Source: Gemmatimonadales bacterium (lineage in GTDB: Bacteria > Gemmatimonadota > Gemmatimonadetes > Gemmatimonadales > GWC2-71-9). Taken from it: a stretch of 16,174 bases of DNA. The notes beneath the pieces were generated by a model. That model had not been told where the DNA came from and did not search any database. It was given only the letters and a program-made list of their open reading frames with translations. Position numbers and translations under genes: made by a program. The stretch lies in contig JAUVRV010000013.1 of NCBI GenBank assembly GCA_030597435.1, forward strand, positions 1 to 16,174. Direction: 5' to 3'. Shown piece after piece: positions 9,587-14,792 of this stretch (positions are counted from its first letter, which is position 1; every line of letters begins with the position of its first letter).

Positions 9587-9670
9587 TGCCGACGGTGGGA
9601 CTTGAACCCACACGGGCATTTGCCCAAGCGTGTGCGAGACGCTCGCGTCTGCCAATTCCGCCACGTCGGC
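9587..9670 (-). tRNA. Leucine-type class II tRNA with apparent anticodon CGC (alanine codon GCG)
   Basis: Read on the minus strand, 84 nt fold into a complete class II cloverleaf: acceptor GCCGACG/CGTCGGC (7 bp), TG at 8-9, D stem GCG/CGC with a Leu-like loop (GAATTGGCAGA), G26, anticodon stem AGCGT/ACGCT (5 perfect pairs), loop CTCGCAC, variable arm with a GGGC/GCCC stem and AAAT loop, T stem GTGGG/CCCAC with TTCAAGT loop, and discriminator A73. Long arm, D arm and A73 point to leucine identity. With T at position 33, positions 34-36 read CGC, whereas all Leu anticodons have A at 35. Loop CTCGCAC differs by one base from the TTCGCAC typical of tRNA-Ala(CGC). CCA is not encoded (CCC follows A73). 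An automated caller might label it Ala(CGC) with a Leu model, or a pseudo-tRNA. Structure is certain; decoding and charging are inference. I saw no convincing promoter upstream. Confidence 0.88.
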
Positions 9671-9729
9671 ACCACTTCACGATCTGGCGACCGCTGGTGA
9701 CATCTCACACATGCCACCGTACCGCTGGC

Positions 9730-9885
9730 TCAACATCGCCTTGCTCGTGTTGAGAGTGGTAACCATAACTGCGCCCGTGGGAGCGAAACCTTGCCGATGT
9801 CCTGCAGGGCATTGCGCTCGAGTATGATGATATCGGCATCGCAGCCCTGTGCCAGCTGCCCGGAGTGATTGTTTTCACATCGCGC
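9730..9885 (-). pseudogene. Decayed C-terminal fragment of an amidohydrolase
   Basis: On the minus strand an open stretch between TGA codons at 9888-9886 and 9732-9730 encodes about 51 residues with no start of its own. It includes SGQLAQGCDADIIILERN followed by ALQDIGKV. This matches the G-x-L-x-x-G-x-D-A-D-hhhL-x-x-N-PL-x-DI pattern at the end of metal-dependent amidohydrolases (imidazolonepropionase/D-aminoacylase-like), where the polypeptide returns to the small beta-domain. The catalytic barrel is missing: the frame is closed upstream and nothing similar lies between 9886 and the next gene. It is most likely a remnant left by a deletion. It sits upstream of the tRNA on the same strand. 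The family call rests on a short motif. Confidence 0.5.
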
Positions 9886-9900
9886 TCAGTGAGCTACAAT
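9872..9900 (+). promoter_or_regulatory. Candidate sigma70-type promoter for the PLP enzyme/transporter pair
   Basis: TACAAT at 9895-9900 is a five-of-six match to the -10 box. TTTTCA at 9872-9877, 17 nt upstream, is a four-of-six match to the -35 box. Transcription would start near 9907, giving a ~36-nt leader before the ATG at 9943. Confidence 0.45.
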
Positions 9901-9930
9901 GGTTGAGTTCGAGATGCATTGACCTGTGAC

Positions 9931-9936
9931 GAGGAG
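9931..9936 (+). promoter_or_regulatory. Strong Shine-Dalgarno GAGGAG fixing the start at 9943
   Basis: GAGGAG is 6 nt upstream of ATG 9943. The frame could be read from TTG at 9919, but that would place the ribosome site inside the coding sequence, so ATG 9943 is preferred. Confidence 0.75.
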
Positions 9937-9942
9937 TGGACA

Positions 9943-11145
9943 ATGGACCTGACCGAAGCGCGCCAATCATTTCCCGGCCTGGCCAATAAAGTGTTCCTCG
10001 ATGCCGCCGCAGTCAGCCTGACGCCGGTTCAGGCCCGCGCGGGGATAGAGGAGTTTCTCGACCTCGCGGTAAGCGGTGATGCCGGGGACGCTTCTCGCTT
10101 GCATCTCGCAATGGATGACATGCGCGGTGAAGCGATTGAGGAGGCCGCCAGACTACTCAACACTCGAGTAGAGAACATTGCCCTGATCGAGAGTACGTCT
10201 CACGGGCTCAACATCGCGGCGAACGCCATCCCACTGAATAGTGGCGACAACGTTCTCGTTGCCGATACTGAATATTTGCAGGTCGCGATCCCCTGGTCCA
10301 AGAAGGGGGAGTCGATGGGCCTGGAGACCAAGCCGGTTCGATCACACGACGAAGGTGTGCTGACAGCAGACGACTTTGCGGCGGCCATGGACTCGCGAAC
10401 GCAGGCCGTTTGTGTTTCATCGGTTCAATGGTGTTCCGGATACCGTATGGATATGAAGCCGTTGGCAGAGATCTGCCGGGACAAGGGGATCTGGCTGGTG
10501 GTGGACGCCATCCAGGAGATGGGCGCCCTGGAGATAGACCTCGCGTCACAACACGCGGACTTCGTAATCGCCGGCGGACACAAGTGGCTCAACGCACCAT
10601 TCGGCTGCGGCGTGATGTTCGTCTCCGACCACGCACTCGCCGAACTCGAGCCAGTGTCGCACGGTTATCTCGCCTTAGAGCCTCCTGACGGTGGATGGGG
10701 AGCGTATTTCCAAACACCCGACATAACGCCGTACCGTGACTACGTCTTCCCACGCACGGCAAAGAAGTTCGAGATCGCCGGGACCTCCAACTACCCTGGG
10801 GCCGTTGGTTTTGGAAAATCATTGAAGCTCGTCAATACGGTTGGCATCAGGAACGCTGAGCGCCACATCCGCAAACTCACCGACCTACTGCATGATGAAC
10901 TCGACAAGGTGGGCGCTCGAATCGTCACCAAGCGCGATCCGCAACACCGATCGGGCATTACCATCTTCAGGTGCTACGAGGACCGCGCGCGCGACCTTGC
11001 CTTGTTGGACAAACTACTGGACGATCGAATCCTGGTATCGATACGGTACACATCCAACATTGGAGGCTTGCGAGTCTCGACCCACTACTACAACTCTGAA
11101 GACGACATCATGAAGCTGATCGACGCCATACGACAGCACAGGTAG
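9943..11145 (+). CDS. Class V PLP-dependent enzyme (cysteine desulfurase / isopenicillin N epimerase-like fold)
   Basis: A 400-residue cytoplasmic enzyme of the fold-type I, class V aminotransferase family. Visible marks: phosphate-side motif STSHGLN (84-90), the Asp that pairs with the PLP ring nitrogen in VVDAIQEMG (D188), and the Schiff-base Lys in GGHKWLNAPFGCG (K214). FEIAGTSNYPGAVG and the C-terminal RVSTHYYNSEDDI are typical of the family. In group II desulfurases the catalytic Cys sits in a loop near this end. Here the equivalent stretch (RYTSNIGGLRVS) has none, so sulfur transfer to scaffold proteins is unlikely. Amino-acid epimerase, lyase or transaminase chemistry is more plausible, and the substrate is unknown. 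The next gene starts 12 nt downstream and encodes an amino-acid transporter, suggesting the two handle the same amino acid. The start is set by a strong ribosome site and follows a plausible promoter. Confidence 0.88.
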   Translation: MDLTEARQSFPGLANKVFLDAAAVSLTPVQARAGIEEFLDLAVSGDAGDASRLHLAMDDMRGEAIEEAARLLNTRVENIALIESTSHGLNIAANAIPLNSGDNVLVADTEYLQVAIPWSKKGESMGLETKPVRSHDEGVLTADDFAAAMDSRTQAVCVSSVQWCSGYRMDMKPLAEICRDKGIWLVVDAIQEMGALEIDLASQHADFVIAGGHKWLNAPFGCGVMFVSDHALAELEPVSHGYLALEPPDGGWGAYFQTPDITPYRDYVFPRTAKKFEIAGTSNYPGAVGFGKSLKLVNTVGIRNAERHIRKLTDLLHDELDKVGARIVTKRDPQHRSGITIFRCYEDRARDLALLDKLLDDRILVSIRYTSNIGGLRVSTHYYNSEDDIMKLIDAIRQHR

Positions 11146-11157
11146 CGCCGAGCTTTA

Positions 11158-12486
11158 ATGACACACCTTGCGCAGCAGAACCGAGAGACCTTCGGCTCCC
11201 GGTTCGGGCTAATGATGACGATGATCGGTGTTGCTGTCGGGTTGGGCAACGTATGGCGCTTCCCGTACATGGTCGGCCGCTTCGGTGGCGCTTCATTCGT
11301 CCTGCTCTATCTCGTCATCGTCGCATTCATCGGCATCCCAGCACTCATGGCGGAGTGGACGCTGGGCCGTCATACACGGAGAGGGACACTAGGCGCATTC
11401 GAGATAGGCGGGCTCCCTGGTGGCAAGTACGTGGGCTACTTTTTCTTCCTTGTCGTTTTCTGCGCGACAGCCTACTACTCCAATACCCTCGGCTGGGTCG
11501 CTTTTCACGGACTGGGACAAGCCGTCTCGATGGTCGGTATCGATCTCGACCCCGCTGCCATTCTTCCACCTGAGAGTGGATTCGATCTGACTAGTTTCGT
11601 ACTGCAGTCCATAATGACATTCCTGGTTATCGGCCTATGTGGCATGGTACTCGTGAGGGGACTGAGAAAGGGCATCGAACGCGTCAGCAAGTTCATCATG
11701 CCCATGCTCTTCGTGATCCTGCTGATTCTGATAGCTCGGTCAGTAACGCTCGATGGTGCCGCGGCAGGACTCGAGTGGTACATCGGCAGCTTCAGCCTCG
11801 CGAACGTCAACGGCACCGTCATGGCAGCGGCACTGGGTCAGGCCGTGTTCTCACTATCGCTGGGCGGGACCTTCATGGTCATCTATGGTTCTTACCTTGG
11901 CAGCGGTGAGAACATTCCGACCGGTGCTCTTCTCACCGGCATAGGTGATGCAACTGCAGGAGTCCTGGCCGGGCTGGCAATCTTCCCCGCCGTGTTCGCT
12001 TTGGGTCTGCAGCCGGACAGTGGACCGTCACTGATCTTCAACACCCTACCTCAGACATTTCAACAGATGCCGCTTGGTGGACTCTTCGGGCTGTTGTTCT
12101 TCCTCGGTCTCTTTGGTGCCGCTTTCCTTTCGGACGTGGCGGCTCTGGAGGTACTGATCGGCGGAATCGTGGACAACAGTACGTTGCGGCGCACGAGAGC
12201 CGTGATCATAGCATGTGCCGTGGTGGCGTTCTTAGCCGTCCCAACTATGATCAACATGAAGATCTTCTTCCCCTGGGATCTGATCTTCGGGTCGGGGATG
12301 CAGACACTGGGAACACTCATGGCCGTGATCACCGCGGCCTGGTGTATCAAGCGGTCGGAAGCGCTCAGGGAACTGGCAAACGAATCGGTGCGACCGTTTC
12401 ACCGCATCCTCTACTTATGGATGAGGTTTGTCATTCCCGTGGCGGTTCTATTCATCGGTGTGAAATGGTTGCTGGAGGCGGTCTAG
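11158..12486 (+). CDS. Sodium-dependent amino-acid/neurotransmitter symporter (NSS/SNF family)
   Basis: A 442-residue inner-membrane symporter of the LeuT/MhsT family, using a Na+ gradient to import amino acids or related amines. The family signature is the unwound TM1 motif VAVGLGNVWRFPY (about residues 25-37). TM6 carries FSLSLGGTFMVIYGSYLG, corresponding to the LeuT segment FTLSLGFGAIITYASY that lines the substrate site. TM8 has GAAFLSDVAALE, where the Na2 site lies in relatives. By eye there are 11 hydrophobic segments, ending in FVIPVAVLFIGVKWLLEAV. The 11-helix layout and length match bacterial MhsT-type members better than 12-helix LeuT. ATG 11158 is 12 nt after the upstream stop and lacks a clear Shine-Dalgarno site, which suggests co-transcription and coupling with the PLP enzyme. 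Substrate cannot be read from the sequence. Confidence 0.94.
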   Translation: MTHLAQQNRETFGSRFGLMMTMIGVAVGLGNVWRFPYMVGRFGGASFVLLYLVIVAFIGIPALMAEWTLGRHTRRGTLGAFEIGGLPGGKYVGYFFFLVVFCATAYYSNTLGWVAFHGLGQAVSMVGIDLDPAAILPPESGFDLTSFVLQSIMTFLVIGLCGMVLVRGLRKGIERVSKFIMPMLFVILLILIARSVTLDGAAAGLEWYIGSFSLANVNGTVMAAALGQAVFSLSLGGTFMVIYGSYLGSGENIPTGALLTGIGDATAGVLAGLAIFPAVFALGLQPDSGPSLIFNTLPQTFQQMPLGGLFGLLFFLGLFGAAFLSDVAALEVLIGGIVDNSTLRRTRAVIIACAVVAFLAVPTMINMKIFFPWDLIFGSGMQTLGTLMAVITAAWCIKRSEALRELANESVRPFHRILYLWMRFVIPVAVLFIGVKWLLEAV

Positions 12487-12510
12487 GCACGTTGTGAGTC
12501 CCGCCCTAGA
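12482..12510. repeat. Short inverted repeat spanning two converging stop codons
   Basis: TCTAGG (12482-12487) and CCTAGA (12505-12510) are exact inverted copies. Each contains a TAG stop: that of the plus-strand transporter and that of the minus-strand aldo/keto-reductase-like gene. The 17-nt loop and 6-bp stem make a weak hairpin at best. With only 19 nt between the genes, no clear terminator separates them. Confidence 0.3.
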
Positions 12511-13375
12511 TGTATGGCAGTCGTTTCTTTGCCTTCACCCTGCGACCGTATTCCCTCACCCATGCCTCTTCATCTGATGACAGCGCCCCGGCCTCGAGGG
12601 CGCCGAGGTTCTCGTCCAGCTGATCGCGGGTTTTGGGACCGGTCAATACGACATTGACGTGCGGGCTGGTCAGACAGAAGCGGTAACACAACTGGGGGGT
12701 GAGTGGAGGAGGTCTTCCGTTAGCGGCTGGGGACCCAGGCCAAGCTGGCATTTTGAGGCCTTTGATCGGCTTGAGCAGTTGGCGCCATGACGTGGCGGTG
12801 TAGGCGATCACCGAGGGTTGTCGCTGCTCGAGATATGGGAAGATGTCCTGTTCGGCACCGGGGTGCTTTGCGTTGTAACGGATCATGAACAAGTCGAGGA
12901 TCGAGTCACGTGCCAGTTTGCCAGCGCGCACCCGGTCATGGATGCTGGTGCCGAGCGCCTTCACCTTGCCTTCCTGCTGCAACCGCACCAGCTCATCCTG
13001 AATCCGTGGCGTAAAGCGGGAAACACGGCCCAGCCACCCCACTAACAGCACGTCGATCTGGTCGATCCCCAATAGACGCAGCGCCTTCTCCGTACCCTTG
13101 CGAACCTGACCGGCAGTTATGATGGTACCGTAGGTTCCCGTATACGCCGCCACCACGTGGCGCTCGCGCTCACGCCGCAACAGGTCCTTCAGCACTGGCG
13201 TCACTTTCTTGAAATGCGGACTCCACAGCCAGAACCCGACTCCCTGGTCGGCCGCATGCTGGATGTCGCTCGTCTGCAGGCCGTAGTTACCTGCCACACC
13301 AATTCGCAACACACGCTTGCCAACTTGAGGTAGGTCGGTGTGTGTGAAAGAGGTGCCGCCCGCTTGATCGCTCAT
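12506..13375 (-). CDS. Aldo/keto reductase-fold protein lacking the usual catalytic residues
   Basis: A 289-residue protein (MSDQAGG...) with the order of an AKR TIM barrel: opening strand RIGVAGNYG (24-32), AADQGVGFWLW (41-51), the helix-strand VRKGTEKALRLLGIDQIDVLL (91-111), GKVKALGTSIHDR (136-148), LFMIRYNAKHPGAEQDIFP (162-180), SVIAYTA (188-194) and the C-terminal cofactor-side stretch VVLTGPKTRDQLDENL (242-257). Active AKRs use Asp and Tyr in N-F-(F/I)-D-T-A-x-x-Y-G, Lys in a (S/A)TK strand and His in D-(L/Y)-x-x-x-H. Here the matching places read GFWLWSPHFK, VVAAYTGT and DVLLVGWLG, so none of the four is recognisable. It may be a pseudo-enzyme or a divergent activity. ATG 13375 is preferred over extension to 13429, whose added residues do not resemble an AKR start. 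A run of Lys/Arg near the end (VKAKKRLPYI) is notable. Confidence 0.75.
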   Translation of the reverse strand: MSDQAGGTSFTHTDLPQVGKRVLRIGVAGNYGLQTSDIQHAADQGVGFWLWSPHFKKVTPVLKDLLRRERERHVVAAYTGTYGTIITAGQVRKGTEKALRLLGIDQIDVLLVGWLGRVSRFTPRIQDELVRLQQEGKVKALGTSIHDRVRAGKLARDSILDLFMIRYNAKHPGAEQDIFPYLEQRQPSVIAYTATSWRQLLKPIKGLKMPAWPGSPAANGRPPPLTPQLCYRFCLTSPHVNVVLTGPKTRDQLDENLGALEAGALSSDEEAWVREYGRRVKAKKRLPYI

Positions 13376-13439
13376 GTCATGTCTCGTGATGGCTTGGTTG
13401 AGGGCTGTTCCACAAAGTGCAGTTGCCATAGCCGTATCG

Positions 13440-13556
13440 GTGGCGGACGCGTCACTTGCCGCGTTGGCGATCGAGCACGGGGCAACGCTTTGTACAAGCG
13501 ACCGGGACTTCGCTCGGTTTGCCGACCTCAGGACGGTGAATCCGACGGAAGGATGA
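13440..13556 (+). pseudogene. C-terminal relic of a VapC (PIN-domain) toxin gene
   Basis: The plus-strand frame reads VADASLAALAIEHGATLCTS followed by DRDFARFADLRTVNPTEG and a TGA at 13554-13556. This is the classic end of VapC ribonucleases: D-A-x-L-A-A-L-A-x-E-H-G-A-T-L-x-T-x-D-x-D-F-x-R-F-x-x-L-R-x-x-N-P. The last two acidic positions of the PIN active site are present (Asp in VADAS, Asp in SDRDF). The N-terminal Asp and middle Glu, and all upstream VapC sequence, are missing; bases before 13440 in this frame do not look like a PIN domain. No vapB antitoxin is visible. It is probably a non-functional remnant of a type II toxin-antitoxin locus, lying between two minus-strand genes. Confidence 0.72.
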
Positions 13557-13573
13557 GCATCCAGGCCCGCTTC

Positions 13574-14137
13574 TTATTCCGACTGCAGCCCCTCCACAAA
13601 CCGCACTAGACCCTCGAACGCAGCTAGTATGTCCTTCGTGTTCAGCTGAATCGGCGGTGGATAGCGGAAGATCCGGTTGCGATAGGCCGCGAGTAATAAC
13701 AACTGATCGCGTCCTGTGGCGTCGAGGGTAACTCCGATCGCTTCCTGCGCGCTCACACGAGAGCGGCGGCATGAGAACCGGCGGTCTTCCCAGCCGCGGT
13801 GCATTCCGGGACTGACACACTCGAGTTCCTCGGCGCTCAGCAGATCGACGATGTCGGTGAACTGCAGTGAGTTGGGAATGCTGATCGCGTCACGGTAGGT
13901 ATCTACTTCCGGGTTGGGCGTATCCAACAACACACCGATGGTCGCCGGGAAGTGATCCTTGATCGGCTGCAGTTTCTGTATGGTGAAGATCTCGGCTGAG
14001 CGGAGTCCCAGATCCAGGGCCTCGCACAGCGAGATGAGGTCTTCGCTGGCGGTCTTGCGCGCCTCGAGCGCACCGTTCCAGAGTCGCTTGGCTTCTTCTT
14101 CAGGGCTCAGATCTATGACTTCGGGTAGTTGCGTCAT
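13574..14137 (-). CDS. Unrecognised 187-residue protein at the end of the nap-like operon
   Basis: I do not recognise a family. The 187-residue product has no signal peptide and no membrane segment, so it should be cytoplasmic. The N-terminal part is acidic and helical (IDLSPEEEAKRLWNGALEAR, 8-27). The middle carries TPNPEVDTYRDAISIPNS (73-90), and a short basic Arg-rich patch spans 114-127 (Cys123). The end is hydrophobic and helical (ATGRDQLLLLAAYRNRIFRY, 140-159; ILAAFEGLVRFVEGL, 170-184). Cys38, Cys107 and Cys123 do not form a metal motif. The frame extends upstream to 14344, but ATG 14137 has AGGTG 5 nt before it and avoids overlap with the cytochrome gene, which stops 49 nt upstream on the same strand. 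Position suggests co-transcription with the nitrate reductase genes; a maturation or regulatory role would be speculation. Confidence 0.75.
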   Translation of the reverse strand: MTQLPEVIDLSPEEEAKRLWNGALEARKTASEDLISLCEALDLGLRSAEIFTIQKLQPIKDHFPATIGVLLDTPNPEVDTYRDAISIPNSLQFTDIVDLLSAEELECVSPGMHRGWEDRRFSCRRSRVSAQEAIGVTLDATGRDQLLLLAAYRNRIFRYPPPIQLNTKDILAAFEGLVRFVEGLQSE

Positions 14138-14142
14138 GGTGA

Positions 14143-14147
14143 CACCT
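14143..14147 (-). promoter_or_regulatory. Shine-Dalgarno AGGTG deciding the start at 14137
   Basis: On the minus strand AGGTG is separated by TCACC (5 nt) from the ATG whose A is at 14137. The longer frame reaching back to 14344 would run deep into the end of the cytochrome gene, so the shorter start is preferred. Confidence 0.6.
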
Positions 14148-14186
14148 GTTGGTACCTCGAGTCGCGGCTGAAGTAGTACCTGGCTG

Positions 14187-14792
14187 TTACCGGGTGGAGT
14201 CCCGCGCCACGTAACCCTCTCCCAGTGCGCTGTTGAACGTGGCACGGGTTGTCTCTGGAACGTGGCACTGTCTGCATCTGGTGCGCTCCGGGTGGCTCGT
14301 AACGATCTCTTCCCTCGCTCCCGGTCCAGCATGACACGCAACACAGTTACTGCGCATGAGCGTGCGATGGGGGATGGTGGGTGGCGAGATCGGATTCAGA
14401 CGGCCGCCCGGCCTCAAGTCTTGTTCCAGACCAACGAACTCACTAGCTACGAAAAATCCATCGTCGGCCACGAAGACGTGACACTGACGGCATCTTACCG
14501 TCTGGCCGACCTCCCTCGTGCCAGCGTGCGGAGAGGCCGGTGCGTAGCCCACGCCCTCCACGGATATACCCTGTGAGTCGTGGCAGGCACTGCAGGCAGC
14601 ACCGAAATCATCGTGCGGGACAATCGGCGGCGCACCGTCGTATGCACGTCGTTCCGCGCGGACGCTGGCGGCAGACTTCACCGCCCCGTCAACTCCGGGA
14701 ACGTTGACCCATCTCTCCCCACAGCCGCCCATCAAAAGCGCAGCCGCGGGCAGCAGAAATCCGATCAGATGTGTTCGATTCGAACCGCGCAT
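14187..14792 (-). CDS. Tetrahaem c-type cytochrome lipoprotein built from two NapB-like modules
   Basis: A 201-residue exported electron-transfer protein. Residues 8-24 form a lipoprotein signal with lipobox LMGGC (Cys24), so the mature protein should be anchored on the periplasmic side of a membrane. Four CXXCH haem sites are present: C67-H71, C101-H105, C150-H154 and C173-H177. They fall into two repeats of one pattern: PPIVPH (55-60), CSACH, SPH (H89), CRQCHV; then PPTIPH (137-142), CVACH, SHPERTRCRQCHVP. The second half closely resembles the NapB core, where His from the PH and S-(P/x)-H elements are the distal ligands of two bis-His haems. The protein thus looks like a duplicated, lipid-anchored NapB with four bis-His haems; normal NapB is soluble with two. 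ATG 14792 overlaps the end of napA by 28 nt, indicating coupling. It probably donates electrons to NapA. Not called napB because haem number and anchoring differ. Confidence 0.9.
   Translation of the reverse strand: MRGSNRTHLIGFLLPAAALLMGGCGERWVNVPGVDGAVKSAASVRAERRAYDGAPPIVPHDDFGAACSACHDSQGISVEGVGYAPASPHAGTREVGQTVRCRQCHVFVADDGFFVASEFVGLEQDLRPGGRLNPISPPTIPHRTLMRSNCVACHAGPGAREEIVTSHPERTRCRQCHVPETTRATFNSALGEGYVARDSTR

Noticed and set aside
9587..9670. Ordinary tRNA-Ala(CGC)
   Set aside because: Alanine tRNAs are class I with a short variable loop and a G3-U70 pair. This one has a long variable arm, a Leu-type D loop and C3-G70, so only the anticodon loop is Ala-like.
9587..9670. Serine or selenocysteine tRNA
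   Set aside because: Ser tRNAs have G73 and usually a longer variable arm. Sec tRNA has UCA and an 8/5-type long acceptor branch. Here A73, the 7/5 branch and the D loop fit leucine.
13376..13429. N-terminal extension of the AKR-like protein
   Set aside because: The frame is open, but the added residues do not resemble an AKR start, and ATG 13375 gives a normal beginning.
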